From Butyrivibrio sp. (GTDB lineage Bacteria > Bacillota > Clostridia > Lachnospirales > Lachnospiraceae): a stretch of 44,169 nt of DNA. The DNA is taken from NCBI GenBank assembly GCA_017535785.1, contig JAFXTN010000034.1, positions 1 through 44,169 on the forward strand. Reading direction: 5' to 3'. The notes under the pieces were generated by a model that saw only the letters and a program-made list of their open reading frames with translations, did no database searches and was not told the origin of the DNA. This document shows positions 24,095 through 33,595 of this stretch, in pieces. Every line of letters begins with the position of its first letter. Positions within the stretch are counted from its first letter, which is position 1. The position numbers and the translations under genes were made by a program.

Positions 24095-25360
24095 TTAATT
24101 GTTATAAAGGTTTTCAAAGTAATATTCGAGTTCAGGGAAAACTACAGATAAGATACCATTTTCCGAATTATCATCAATATCATAGAAATAATCTTCGCCT
24201 GCAGTTAGTGTGGTATCACCATACATCAGTTTGATGTGATGATTGCTTTTGGTTGCATCTTCGCAGAATTGTATTGTCAACTCTTTCTTATCTTCCGGAG
24301 CAATGTTGTTGTCTGTAAGAACATAGTCCACGAAATTCGGGATGGTTACAGTTATCACATCATTTTCAAAATTATATTGACTATTTTGACCATCTTCAAA
24401 AACAAGGCTACCATATTTTACAGCTGTAAACTGAGGAGCATTAACACCGTCAACATTGTAATTCAATGACAGACCGGGAAGATCGCTCGGTCTGGGAACA
24501 ATAATCTCACATGTGGCTGTATAATCTCCGTCTTCAGATGTAGCAGTGATGGTAGCACTTCCGTAGTTAGCTATATCAGCATAACCATTATCATACATTC
24601 TTACAACAGAAGGATCGCTACTGGTATATGTAAGATTTTTGTTTGTTGCAGACTCTGGATAGAAATTGATAGGAAGCTTTTTGTAATCGTATCTGTCTAA
24701 AGTATATGAAGGCTCGGCAAATGAAATACCCTCTAAGTAAGTTACTTCGGATTTTGGTAATACTTTAATTCCATCCAATCCATAAGACATACGGTATTCA
24801 TTCTCGGAAATATTAAGCTTGGTTTCGCCCAAAGAATGAATGTAATGAAGTGTTAAATGGCCACCATTAATGGTGATTTCAGAGTTTTCGCCGGGATAAT
24901 AAAGATTGTCCACATCGACTTCTCCACCGTTCATTATGAAAAATCCGTTATCAGAGTAATTGTATAAACTTGGGCCGGTTTCGGGAATACTGATTTTTCC
25001 GTCGTTTACTATGAAATTTCCTTCTAATTGTTTTGCCACGAGCACGCCACTGTTTATGGTAATTGTCTCGGTTCCGTTGGATACTAAATTATCCCAATAG
25101 CCCGGACCGGGTAATCCAAGAGTTAAGCTTCCACTGCCTTCGATTGTCAAATCATGACCGGTTAATGATATCTTCGTAAGCCTTTTATCCGTATCAAGAT
25201 TAAGGATGGTATTTTCCTGAAGTTCCAATACTTGGTCATCTTCTAACTCGCTTAAGTTTATGCGTGTCGGTTCTGCTGCTTCCGCCGGCACCTTTAAGAT
25301 TATTAGTGCCATGGCCAATGATAAAACAAAGAAAGTGATCTTAGAAATATTTTTTTTCAT
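24095..25360 (-). CDS. Secreted protein with carbohydrate-binding-like and bacterial Ig-like domains
   Basis: A 421-residue protein with a Sec signal peptide (MKKNISKITFFVLSLAMALIILKVPAEAAEP, likely cut after AEA). Residues about 35-205 form a beta-helix-like, Gly/Asn-rich region (LTIEGSGSLTLGLPGPG, FIVNDGKISI, FFIMNGGEVDV, ITINGGHLTL), as in carbohydrate-binding adhesin-like domains. A Big_2-type Ig domain follows (about 215-295: YTSSDPSVVRM...ATSEDGDYTATCEIIV). Two C-terminal modules end with LMYGDTTLTAGEDYFYDIDDNSENG. No cell wall anchor is visible, so it is probably released or held by its partners. It is a tandem paralog of the next gene. The ligand is unknown. Confidence 0.75.
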   Translation of the reverse strand: MKKNISKITFFVLSLAMALIILKVPAEAAEPTRINLSELEDDQVLELQENTILNLDTDKRLTKISLTGHDLTIEGSGSLTLGLPGPGYWDNLVSNGTETITINSGVLVAKQLEGNFIVNDGKISIPETGPSLYNYSDNGFFIMNGGEVDVDNLYYPGENSEITINGGHLTLHYIHSLGETKLNISENEYRMSYGLDGIKVLPKSEVTYLEGISFAEPSYTLDRYDYKKLPINFYPESATNKNLTYTSSDPSVVRMYDNGYADIANYGSATITATSEDGDYTATCEIIVPRPSDLPGLSLNYNVDGVNAPQFTAVKYGSLVFEDGQNSQYNFENDVITVTIPNFVDYVLTDNNIAPEDKKELTIQFCEDATKSNHHIKLMYGDTTLTAGEDYFYDIDDNSENGILSVVFPELEYYFENLYNN

Positions 25361-25414
25361 TGAATTTCTCCTTTATTTTATTCAGAAAGTTATGTGTGTC
25401 TTATTCAATAGTTT

Positions 25415-26263
25415 TTAGTGATTATCATTCCAAATGAAATCATCAAGCCCTTTAATAACAAAGCAGCTGGAATCATCCTCTGTATTTGTGCTGTAGTCAA
25501 CGAAGTAGTCGGTACCTTCATTCAGAGTGGAGCCATCATAAATGATTTTTAAGATGGGCGCTTCTTCGCCATCATAACTGTTCAATTCTATTTTTAATCC
25601 GAGAGTTCTGTTCAAACGTTCCTCGGAATATTCGGAAGCCGGATAATCATATTCTGTTGTAGGATCGGTATAAATCCAAAGGTAGTCATCCATTCCCAAT
25701 ATTGCAACGTTTGATAAACCGTTTTCTTCGTTACTTCCAAATCTTAGAACATAATCACGTTGTTCATATATAGGAGAGCCATTATAACTAATAGATATGT
25801 AGGGAGTATCCTCTTTGTCGTGACGATCGCACATGTTGATCTTAAGACCAAGATTTCTTCCGTCATCTCCTTCGGGAACAGTTACTTCGCAAGAAGCCTC
25901 ATAATTTCCGTCTTCAGTTTTGGCAGTGATAACAGCGGTGCCGGATTGGATGGCGAAAACTTGACCGTTTCTGTTAACGAATACAGCGTCTTTGTTACTG
26001 CTACTCCATACTATATTTTGGTTTGTAGCGCTATCGGGGGTGACATTAGCAAAAAGCTGAAAAAATTCGTATCTTTTAAGTGTGATGGAAGTCTCATTAA
26101 GATTCAGAATTGTATCTTCCTGAAGTTCCAATGCCTGTCCTTCTTCAAGATCACTTAAGTTTATTACTGTTGGTTCGGCTGCCTCTGCGGGCAGTTTGAA
26201 CAGTATCAGGGAGAACATAAAAGATAAAGCCAAGATAATGATTTTAGAAATACTTTTTTTCAT
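25415..26263 (-). CDS. Secreted Ig-like protein, shorter tandem paralog of the downstream gene
   Basis: A 282-residue protein whose signal peptide and first 55 residues are nearly the same as those of its neighbour (PAEAAEP then INLSDLEEGQALELQEDTILNLN). It then jumps straight to the Big_2-type domain (ITLKRYEFFQLFANVTPDSATNQNIVWSSSN...TEDGNYEASCEVTVP), lacking the roughly 160-residue beta-helix region of the longer paralog. Two repeats of about 60 residues follow, each shaped as LGLKI...PxxxIxYxGSxxxExxDYxxxxxxNxE (ISISYNGSPIYEQRDYV and LKIIYDGSTLNEGTDYF). Such modules occur widely in Lachnospiraceae surface proteins. A strong ribosome binding site (AGAGGAGG) precedes the ATG, and the two genes are 54 bases apart. 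Confidence 0.72.
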   Translation of the reverse strand: MKKSISKIIILALSFMFSLILFKLPAEAAEPTVINLSDLEEGQALELQEDTILNLNETSITLKRYEFFQLFANVTPDSATNQNIVWSSSNKDAVFVNRNGQVFAIQSGTAVITAKTEDGNYEASCEVTVPEGDDGRNLGLKINMCDRHDKEDTPYISISYNGSPIYEQRDYVLRFGSNEENGLSNVAILGMDDYLWIYTDPTTEYDYPASEYSEERLNRTLGLKIELNSYDGEEAPILKIIYDGSTLNEGTDYFVDYSTNTEDDSSCFVIKGLDDFIWNDNH

Positions 26264-26484
26264 TGAATCCCTCCTCTAAAATGAATTTGTTGGTATTGCA
26301 GCTACAATAAGATAATAGTAGCATAATTTAGCGAAAATTATATGAAATTATGTTAATTATTTATACAAATAAAACAAAACTAACTACGGAATACTTTAGG
26401 AATCATATTGGCGCCGTGGTATGATATTATAATTGTACGGAATGCCTGAATAAGGCGTATTGTAATATTGGAGGAGATGTAGTA

Positions 26485-27108
26485 GTGTTGGGTTTGTTAA
26501 AAAGACTATTCGGAAATAAAGAAGAGGAAACAGGCAATATGATAGTGATAGCGGGACTTGGAAATCCCGAAAAGAAATACTTCGGGACAAGGCACAATAT
26601 CGGCTTTGATGTTATAGACGCCTTGTCTGACAAATACAATATAGAGCTGACAGAGACCAAGTTTAAAGCGGCGTATGGTAAGGGAAGAATAGGAAGTCAG
26701 AGAGTCATCCTAGCAAAGCCCCTTACTTATATGAACTTAAGCGGAGAAGCCATCAGGCCTCTTTGCGATTACTTTAAAGTAGATACAAAGACTGAACTCA
26801 TAGTCATATCCGACGACGTGGAACTTGATGAGGGTAATATCAGAGTAAGACCCAAGGGAAGCGCGGGCGGACACAACGGTCTTAAGAATATAATCAAGCT
26901 TCTTGGACACGACGAGTTCTCAAGAGTGAGAGTCGGTGTCGGAAAGAAGCCTAAGGAATACGATATGGTGAACTGGGTCCTCGGTCATTTTGAAGGAGAG
27001 GCAGCAGTTCTTATAAAAGAAGGAAAAGAAAGAGCTGTCGCAGCCATAGAAGAGATAATTGATAACGGTGTGGACAGCGCCATGAACAAATACAACGGGA
27101 AGAAATAA
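26485..27108 (+). CDS. pth: Peptidyl-tRNA hydrolase
   Basis: Releases tRNA from stalled or dropped-off peptidyl-tRNA. The core starts MIVIAGLGNPEKKYFGTRHNIGFDVID (with the catalytic His in TRHNIGF), followed by AKPLTYMNLSGE, VISDDVELDEG, RPKGSAGGHNGLKNI and RVRVGVGKK. The start is GTG at 26485 with GGAGGA 9 nt upstream, giving an 18-residue basic N-terminal extension (LGLLKRLFGNKEEETGN) before the usual family start. Starting at the internal ATG is possible but no ribosome binding site is seen there. It overlaps mfd by 1 base (TAATG), a classic Firmicute pth-mfd pair. Confidence 0.95.
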   Translation: MLGLLKRLFGNKEEETGNMIVIAGLGNPEKKYFGTRHNIGFDVIDALSDKYNIELTETKFKAAYGKGRIGSQRVILAKPLTYMNLSGEAIRPLCDYFKVDTKTELIVISDDVELDEGNIRVRPKGSAGGHNGLKNIIKLLGHDEFSRVRVGVGKKPKEYDMVNWVLGHFEGEAAVLIKEGKERAVAAIEEIIDNGVDSAMNKYNGKK

Positions 27109-30100
27109 TGAGAGCGATCACGAGTCCTTTAAAGGAACTTAAAGAATTTGATGAAATAAATGAATATCTCAACAAACCTTTCGCCTGTGCAGAGGTGACG
27201 GGCTGTGTTGATTCGCAGAAGCTTCATTTCATAGACGGACTCGGCGCTGAGTTTAAGTATAGGATCATCGTTACTTACAGTGATCTTAGGGCAAAAGAGA
27301 TCTATGAGGACTACAAGTTTTATGATAAGAATGTCACTGTGTACCCTGCCAAAGACCTTATCTTTTATCAGGCGGATGTTCACAGTAACGAAGTTGTAAG
27401 ACAGAGGATCCGCTGCATGAGAAGACTTCTTGAGGGACGTCCCGTCACGGTTGTGACTACTTTTGCGGCCCTTATGTCTCCGCAGATAAAACCCGAAGTT
27501 ATCAAAGAGAGTATATTAAGCATCGACAAGCACAGACCCATAGATGAAAGAGAAATTGCCAAGAAACTAGTTGCAATGGGATATGTTCGTAACTATCAGG
27601 TTGAAGGCCCCGGCGAGTTCTCGGTTAGAGGTGATATCGTCGATGTCTTTGATCTTACCGAAGATAATCCATACAGAATAGAGCTTTGGGGAGATGAGAT
27701 CCAGTCGATCAGAAGCTTTGACATCTTATCACAGAGATCTCTTGAAAAGCTTGAATCCATAGAGATCTATCCCGCATCCGAGATCATCTTGGATGATGAG
27801 CGCCTTGAAAAAGGAATGCAGAGGATCGAGGAAGAAACGGACACAGCTTACGAGGCCCTTCGAAAAGAGTTTAAGACCAAAGAAGCACATCAGCTTAAGA
27901 AGCTTACCGAGGAACTAAGAGAACAGCTTTTTGAGCTTCATTCCATGGTAAATCTTGAGAGCTATATCAGATATTTTTACGACGACACCGTTACGATGCA
28001 GGAGATGTTCCCTAAGGGAAAGAGCTGCATCTTTATTGATGAACCGCAGAGAGTATTTGAGCACGCAAGTGCAGTTGAGCTTGAGTTTAAAGAGAGCATG
28101 ACCCACAGAGCCGAGAAGGGCTATGTCCTTCCGGGCCAGATGGACATCCTTTATTCTGTGGATAACTGTATCGCAAGAATGGAAAACGGAAGAAGAGTTC
28201 TTATTTCTGCGCTTGCGATGCCAAAGAGTCAGAACGCATTTAATCCCGAGAAGAGCTGGGATATCAGGGCGAGAAGTGTAGCGCCCTACAATAACAGTTT
28301 CGATTCCCTTGTGTCCGATCTTAAGAACTATTCCAAGAACGGATACAGGGTTCTTATTCTGTCCGGATCAAGGACAAGAGCAAAAAGAATCGTAGAAGAC
28401 CTTCGCGATAATCTCGTCACCTCTTTTTACAGCGAAGATCCCGGAAGAGTTCTAAGACCGGGCGAGATAATGACCTACTACGGAAGGATACTTAAGGGCT
28501 TTGAGTATCCGGATATTAAGTTTGCGGTCATCGCAGAGAGTGATATTTTCACCGAACACGTTAAAAAGAGAAAGAAGAAAAAATCAAAATACACCGGAGA
28601 AAAGATCTCCGATTTTGCCGACCTTAAGATCGGCGACTACGTCGTTCATGAAGAGCACGGCCTCGGAATCTACAGAGGTATAGAAAAGGTTGAGACCGAT
28701 CATGTTGTCCGTGATTACATTAAAGTTGAATACGGCGGCGGAGGAAATCTCTATATTCTCGCGACCGGCCTGGGCGTAATACAGAAATATGCTTCAGGCG
28801 GAGACTCAGAGACGGGTCACAAGCCAAAGCTCAACAAGCTTGGAACACTTGAGTGGACACATACAAAGAGCAAAGTTAAAGCAGCCGTTGAAGAAGTTGC
28901 TCAGGACCTTGTCGATCTCTATGCAAAGAGGCAGCAGACAAAGGGCTATGAGTTTAGTAAAGATACCGTTTGGCAGCAGGAGTTTGAAGATTCTTTCCCG
29001 TATCAGGAGACTGAAGATCAGATGACGGCTATTGAGGACACCAAGAGGGATATGGAGTCTTCAGTTATCATGGACAGACTTATATGCGGAGACGTCGGAT
29101 TCGGAAAAACAGAGATCGCGATCCGCGCTGCGTTCAAAGCTGTACAGGACGGAAAGCAGGTCGCAGTACTTGTTCCGACGACAATCCTTGCGCAGCAACA
29201 CTACAACACTTTTGCTGAACGTATGAGAAACTTCCCTGTAAGAGTCGATCTAATGTCGAGGTTCAGAACTGCTTCCGAACAGAAAAAGACGGTTGAAGAT
29301 CTTAAGAAAGGTCTTGTGGATATCGTTATCGGTACGCACAGACTTCTTTCAAAAGATGTTGCTTATAAAGATCTCGGACTTCTTATCGTCGATGAGGAGC
29401 AGAGATTTGGCGTAACACACAAAGAAAAAATAAAGACATTGAAAGAGAGTGTTGACGTTCTTACACTGACGGCAACGCCTATTCCGCGTACGCTCCACAT
29501 GTCACTTGTCGGCATCAGAGAGATGTCTGTTCTTGAGGAAGCGCCCAACGACAGACTACCGATCCAGACTTATGTCATGGAGTACAACGATGAGCTTGTG
29601 AGAGAAGCTATTGTAAGAGAGCTTGCAAGAGGCGGTCAGGTCTACTATGTATACAACAGGGTAAATACGATCGCGGATACAGCGGCGCAGATACAGAAGC
29701 TTGTCCCGGAAGCCAATGTCGCTTTTGCTCACGGACAGATGAAGGAATCCGAGCTTGAAAGGATCATGTATGATTTCATAGACGGAACGATCGATGTACT
29801 CGTATCGACAACCATCATTGAAACGGGACTTGATATTCCGAACGTAAATACAATGATCATTCACGACTCGGATAAAATGGGACTTTCTCAGCTCTATCAG
29901 CTAAGAGGAAGAGTAGGTCGTTCCAACAGAACCGCTTATGCATTCCTTATGTACAAGAGGGATAAGATGCTAAAAGAGGTTGCGGAAAAAAGACTTTCTG
30001 CGATCAGAGAATTTACGGATCTTGGCAGCGGCTTTAAGATCGCGATGAGAGACCTTGAGATTAGAGGTGCGGGAAGCCTCCTTGGAAAAAAACAGAGCGG

Positions 30101-30665
30101 ACACATGCAGGCTGTTGGCTACGACATGTACTGCAAGATGCTCGAGGAAGCTGTAAGACATAAAAGAAGCCTTGGCGGAGATGATACGGAAGAAATATTT
30201 AATACTTCGATCGATCTGGATGTCAGCGCATTTATTCCCGACACATATATACTAAACGAAGAGCAGAAGCTTGAGATATATAAGCGTATAGCGAGTCTTG
30301 AAAATCAAGGTGAGTGTGATGATATGAAAGATGAGCTCATCGACAGATTCGGAAAAGTTCCGGACACCGCGACAAATCTTTTGCGCATTTCACTTCTTAG
30401 AACAAAGGCACATTCTCTTTTTATATATGAGATCAAAGGTGGCAACGGAAAGATAGAGATAAGCGTCAGCCCGACTGCCAAGATCAAAGCGGAGAACATA
30501 CCAGCGTTCCTTGATTCCTATAAAGGGAAGATGGTTTTCCATACAGCCAAGACACCCGTCTTTGTCTATAAGTATGTGAAGGATAAAAATACGAACAAGG
30601 CAGAGCGTCAGCTTTTGGATGATGCTGAGAGCATCGTTGCAAAGATGGAAGAGCTACTTCTTTGA
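27108..30665 (+). CDS. mfd: Transcription-repair coupling factor
   Basis: Removes stalled RNA polymerase at DNA lesions and recruits UvrA. The 1185-residue protein has the UvrB-like N-terminal region (VEGPGEFSVRGDIVDVFDL) and the RNA-polymerase-interacting domain (FADLKIGDYVVHEEHGLGIYRGIE). The helicase motor follows with Walker A GDVGFGKTEIAIRAAF, the DEEQRFGV box, LTATPIPRTLHMSL, IIETGLDIPNVNTMI and QLYQLRGRVGRS. The TRCF C-terminal domain closes the protein. All motifs are intact and the length is normal. It is translationally coupled to pth. No clear terminator is seen before the aminotransferase gene. Confidence 0.98.
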   Translation: MRAITSPLKELKEFDEINEYLNKPFACAEVTGCVDSQKLHFIDGLGAEFKYRIIVTYSDLRAKEIYEDYKFYDKNVTVYPAKDLIFYQADVHSNEVVRQRIRCMRRLLEGRPVTVVTTFAALMSPQIKPEVIKESILSIDKHRPIDEREIAKKLVAMGYVRNYQVEGPGEFSVRGDIVDVFDLTEDNPYRIELWGDEIQSIRSFDILSQRSLEKLESIEIYPASEIILDDERLEKGMQRIEEETDTAYEALRKEFKTKEAHQLKKLTEELREQLFELHSMVNLESYIRYFYDDTVTMQEMFPKGKSCIFIDEPQRVFEHASAVELEFKESMTHRAEKGYVLPGQMDILYSVDNCIARMENGRRVLISALAMPKSQNAFNPEKSWDIRARSVAPYNNSFDSLVSDLKNYSKNGYRVLILSGSRTRAKRIVEDLRDNLVTSFYSEDPGRVLRPGEIMTYYGRILKGFEYPDIKFAVIAESDIFTEHVKKRKKKKSKYTGEKISDFADLKIGDYVVHEEHGLGIYRGIEKVETDHVVRDYIKVEYGGGGNLYILATGLGVIQKYASGGDSETGHKPKLNKLGTLEWTHTKSKVKAAVEEVAQDLVDLYAKRQQTKGYEFSKDTVWQQEFEDSFPYQETEDQMTAIEDTKRDMESSVIMDRLICGDVGFGKTEIAIRAAFKAVQDGKQVAVLVPTTILAQQHYNTFAERMRNFPVRVDLMSRFRTASEQKKTVEDLKKGLVDIVIGTHRLLSKDVAYKDLGLLIVDEEQRFGVTHKEKIKTLKESVDVLTLTATPIPRTLHMSLVGIREMSVLEEAPNDRLPIQTYVMEYNDELVREAIVRELARGGQVYYVYNRVNTIADTAAQIQKLVPEANVAFAHGQMKESELERIMYDFIDGTIDVLVSTTIIETGLDIPNVNTMIIHDSDKMGLSQLYQLRGRVGRSNRTAYAFLMYKRDKMLKEVAEKRLSAIREFTDLGSGFKIAMRDLEIRGAGSLLGKKQSGHMQAVGYDMYCKMLEEAVRHKRSLGGDDTEEIFNTSIDLDVSAFIPDTYILNEEQKLEIYKRIASLENQGECDDMKDELIDRFGKVPDTATNLLRISLLRTKAHSLFIYEIKGGNGKIEISVSPTAKIKAENIPAFLDSYKGKMVFHTAKTPVFVYKYVKDKNTNKAERQLLDDAESIVAKMEELLL

Positions 30666-30774
30666 AGATGTGGTATTATGTAAGGCAGATGTTTTTCATT
30701 TAAAAAAAGAAAAATTTATGGCGAAATTTCTTTTGCCCAAATTATATTAAGTAGTACGGAGGAGATCGGAAGTA

Positions 30775-31965
30775 ATGATTAACGAAAGTTTCAAGAGTAT
30801 GCTCGGAGCTAAGTCCGTAATAAGAGAGCTTTCAGAGTATGCTACTGCAAGAGGAAAAGAGATCGGATACGAGAACGTTTTTGATTTCAGTCTCGGAAAT
30901 CCCAGTGTTGAAGTTCCCAAGGAATTCACAGAAGAGATGATAAGACTTCTTCAGGAAGAGAATACCATGACACTTCACGGATACACGCCAAGTCTTGGTA
31001 ATCCTTTATACAAAGCGGAGATAGCTAAGTCACTTAATGAGAGATTCGGAATGAACTACGGCCCCGAGCACATCTTCCCTACAACGGGAGCTGCCGGCGC
31101 GATCGCTCACGCTGTTCGTGCGATAACAAAACCCGGAGATGAAGTGATCGCATTTGCACCTTTCTTCCCCGAGTACGGACCTTACATCACAGGAGCAGGT
31201 TGCAAGCTCAGCATCGTTCCTGCTGATACAACAAGCTTCCAGATCAATTTCGAGAAGTTTGAAGAGATGTTGAATCCCGGAGTAATGGCTGTTCTTGTGA
31301 ACACACCCAACAATCCTTCCGGTGTTGCATATTCTACACAGACACTTACAAAGCTTGCTGAGATCCTTACAGCTAAGTCAAAAGAGTATGGACATGTCAT
31401 CTACCTTATGTCCGATGAACCATACAGAGAGATCGTGTTCAAGGGTGCTGATGCTCCTTACGTATCAAAGTTCTACGACAATACTTTGAGCTGCTATTCA
31501 TTCTCCAAATCACTTTCACTTCCCGGAGAAAGAATCGGTTATGTTGCGGTCAATCCTGCTTGTGAAGGCGCTGAGTTCATCGTTCCCATGTGCGGACAGA
31601 TCTCTAGAGGAACAGGACATAACTGTCCTCCTTCTATCATCCAGATGGCAGTTGCAAAAGTTTGCGGCATGACAGCGGATCTTTCTGTTTACGAGACCAA
31701 CATGAACATCATTTACAATACTCTTGTTGAACTCGGATTCGAAGTCGTTAAACCCGGCGGAACTTTCTACATCATGCCTAAGGCACTTGAAGAAGATTCT
31801 ATCGAGTTCTGCAAAAAAGCTAAGGAATATGATCTTATCTTCGTTCCTACAGACGGATTCGGAGCACCCGGATACTTCAGAATGGCTTACTGCATTGACA
31901 CGGAAAAAGTTGAGAGAGCAATGGAAAGACTTCGCAAGTTTGTGACTGAGGTTTATAAAAAATAA
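30775..31965 (+). CDS. PLP-dependent aminotransferase, class I/II (aspartate aminotransferase family)
   Basis: A 396-residue fold-type I aminotransferase. FSLGNPSVEVP, GAAGAIAHAVRA, NTPNNPSGVAYS, the Asp/Tyr pair in MSDEPYREIVF and the PLP-lysine motif SFSKSLSLPGERIGYV are visible, with the C-terminal substrate Arg in GYFRMAYC. The close fit to proteins annotated as pyridoxal phosphate-dependent aminotransferase in Lachnospiraceae suggests an Asp/Ala/aromatic donor, but the substrate cannot be decided. A good ribosome binding site (GGAGGAGAT) is present. The PAP2 gene starts 21 bases downstream. Confidence 0.88.
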   Translation: MINESFKSMLGAKSVIRELSEYATARGKEIGYENVFDFSLGNPSVEVPKEFTEEMIRLLQEENTMTLHGYTPSLGNPLYKAEIAKSLNERFGMNYGPEHIFPTTGAAGAIAHAVRAITKPGDEVIAFAPFFPEYGPYITGAGCKLSIVPADTTSFQINFEKFEEMLNPGVMAVLVNTPNNPSGVAYSTQTLTKLAEILTAKSKEYGHVIYLMSDEPYREIVFKGADAPYVSKFYDNTLSCYSFSKSLSLPGERIGYVAVNPACEGAEFIVPMCGQISRGTGHNCPPSIIQMAVAKVCGMTADLSVYETNMNIIYNTLVELGFEVVKPGGTFYIMPKALEEDSIEFCKKAKEYDLIFVPTDGFGAPGYFRMAYCIDTEKVERAMERLRKFVTEVYKK

Positions 31966-31986
31966 AAATTTGGTGGAGACGCTTAT

Positions 31987-32643
31987 ATGAAGAATAAAAA
32001 GACGACAAGACCCTTTGTGTTTTTTATCATTACACTTGTATATACTTTGATCATTACTTTTGTTGATCGTGCCCCTGTCGGAGCGGAAGGCACAAGTGTT
32101 GGCTTTTCTTGTTTCAACACACGCATCCGCGATGCTATAGGACTTAATGTTATGTGGGATAAGATAACCGATGTGTTTATGCTCATCGCTATTCTTGTTG
32201 CATTGTATTTTGCGGTAATGGGACTTCTTAGTCTTATCAGGGAAAAGAGCTTGCTTAAAGTCGATAAAGAATTTTATGTGCTTGCAGGACTTTATGTTGT
32301 GATCGCAATTCTTTATGTTGCATTTTCAAAGATACCGATCAATTACAGACCTTTTCTTTTGCCCGGAGAAACAGAACTTGAGACTTCATTCCCTTCGACA
32401 CATGTTCTTGTTATCGGAACGATCTTAAGTACTGCGGTTATTTATTTCAAAAAGAAAATTGAAAACAAAAAACTTTTAAATGCGATCATAATATTTTTTG
32501 ATCTTATCATTGTGATGACTGTGATAGGAAGACTTCTTTCCGGTGTTCATTGGTTCACCGATATAGTCGGCGGAATACTGATGTATCTTACACTTACAGC
32601 TATTTATGCTGTTGTTGCAAATAGGGTTTGTGCAAAAGATTGA
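31987..32643 (+). CDS. PAP2-family integral membrane phosphatase
   Basis: A 218-residue membrane protein with about six transmembrane helices (for example FVFFIITLVYTLIITFV, VFMLIAILVALYFAVMGLL and FYVLAGLYVVIAILYVAF). The phosphatidic acid phosphatase type 2 motifs read K-IPINY-RP (one residue shorter than the usual KxxxxxxRP), SFPSTH and GRLLSGVHWFTDIVGG. The catalytic His residues are kept. Likely substrates are undecaprenyl pyrophosphate or lipid phosphates on the outer side of the membrane. It probably shares a transcript with the aminotransferase gene and ends in a hairpin. Confidence 0.85.
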   Translation: MKNKKTTRPFVFFIITLVYTLIITFVDRAPVGAEGTSVGFSCFNTRIRDAIGLNVMWDKITDVFMLIAILVALYFAVMGLLSLIREKSLLKVDKEFYVLAGLYVVIAILYVAFSKIPINYRPFLLPGETELETSFPSTHVLVIGTILSTAVIYFKKKIENKKLLNAIIIFFDLIIVMTVIGRLLSGVHWFTDIVGGILMYLTLTAIYAVVANRVCAKD

Positions 32644-32667
32644 ATTAAATGATTCAGAAAAAATGCG

Positions 32668-32702
32668 GCGCTGTGTTTTGTGATGACCTCGAAACACAGC
32701 GC
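32668..32702 (+). terminator. Stem-loop after the PAP2 gene, probable terminator
   Basis: The arms GCGCTGTGTTT and AAACACAGCGC are perfect 11-bp complements around a 13-nt loop. The T-run after it is poor (TGTTCTTAT), so termination may be inefficient. Confidence 0.6.
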
Positions 32703-32720
32703 TGTTCTTATGTCCGAACG

Positions 32721-32749
32721 TTGACAATGTATTAAAACAAGGGTAAACT
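32721..32749 (+). promoter_or_regulatory. Probable promoter of the histone H1-like gene
   Basis: Perfect TTGACA (32721-32726), a 17-nt spacer and TAAACT (32744-32749). It leaves a leader of about 70 nt ahead of a very strong ribosome binding site (GAGGAGG). Confidence 0.7.
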
Positions 32750-32823
32750 ATATTACGTAACTACTTTATTGTTATAACGAGCTATAAAAACAGAATGTTT
32801 TTTCTTTTGAGGAGGATGATAAA

Positions 32824-33567
32824 ATGGCTGAGATCAACAAACCCGAAGCTGCTATCAAGCCTGTTGCAACAATTAAGACACCTACAGTTACAGCAGAGGT
32901 GAAGCCTGTTGCTGCAGCAACTGCTAAGCCTGAGGTTAAGGCAGAGGCAAAGAAGCCCGCTGCAAAGAAACCTGCAGCTAAGAAGACTGCAAAGAAAGCA
33001 ACAGCTAAGAAGTCTACTGCAAAGAAGGCTACTGCGGCTAAGAAGACAACGGCAGCTGCAAAGAAGACTACAGCAACAAAGACTGCTGCAAAGAAAACAA
33101 CAGCAAAGAAAGCTACAACGGCTAAGAAAGCTACTACAGCCAAGAAGGCTACAACAGCTAAAAAGGCTACTACAACAAAGACTGCTGCAAAGAAGACAAC
33201 AGCAAAGAAAGCTACTACAGCTAAGAAAACAACTGCAGCTAAGAAGACTGCTACAAAAGCTACGGCAGCTAAGAAGACAACTGCAGCAAAGAAAACTACT
33301 GCAAAGAAAACAACAGCTAAGAAGTCTACTGCAAAGAAGACTACAGCTAAGAAAGCCGTTACCAATATGAAGGTTAATATCGAGCTTCAGTATTCTTACA
33401 AGCACCTTCCTTACGATGATATCGTTGCATGCGTAAAGGAAAACTATAAGAATGAGATGGCCGGAGATGTTAACGGTATCAAGAAGCTCAGCATTTATAT
33501 CAAGCCTGAAGAGAATGCAGCATACTATGTTGTAAACGATAAGGTTCAGGGCAAGGCTGATATCTGA
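32824..33567 (+). CDS. Histone H1-like Ala/Lys/Thr-rich protein with C-terminal DUF6465-type domain
   Basis: A 247-residue, extremely basic protein. Residues about 40-180 are tandem variants of AKKATT and AKKTTA, with KTAAKKTTAKKATTAKK occurring twice as a larger unit. This is like the tails of eukaryotic and bacterial H1-like proteins and would bind DNA or RNA non-specifically. A 65-residue folded C-terminus follows (KVNIELQYSYKHLPYDDIVACVKENYKNE...LSIYIKPEENAAYYVVND), which I match to the Lachnospiraceae domain DUF6465. Its strong promoter and ribosome binding site suggest high expression. A nucleoid-compaction or nucleic-acid-binding role is inferred from composition. The repeated DNA (32960-33360) is prone to unequal recombination. 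Confidence 0.8.
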   Translation: MAEINKPEAAIKPVATIKTPTVTAEVKPVAAATAKPEVKAEAKKPAAKKPAAKKTAKKATAKKSTAKKATAAKKTTAAAKKTTATKTAAKKTTAKKATTAKKATTAKKATTAKKATTTKTAAKKTTAKKATTAKKTTAAKKTATKATAAKKTTAAKKTTAKKTTAKKSTAKKTTAKKAVTNMKVNIELQYSYKHLPYDDIVACVKENYKNEMAGDVNGIKKLSIYIKPEENAAYYVVNDKVQGKADI

Positions 33568-33595
33568 TGATTGAAGCTTAAATGATTTGATATTA

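Noticed and set aside
32960-33360. Regular repeated DNA that looks CRISPR-like at a glance
   Set aside because: The period is short, there are no unique spacers, and the whole stretch is in one coding frame.
32772-33405. Long antisense frames opposite the histone H1-like gene
   Set aside because: They read out as Ala/Val/Phe or Cys/Ser/Leu runs produced by the complement of the Ala/Lys/Thr repeats.
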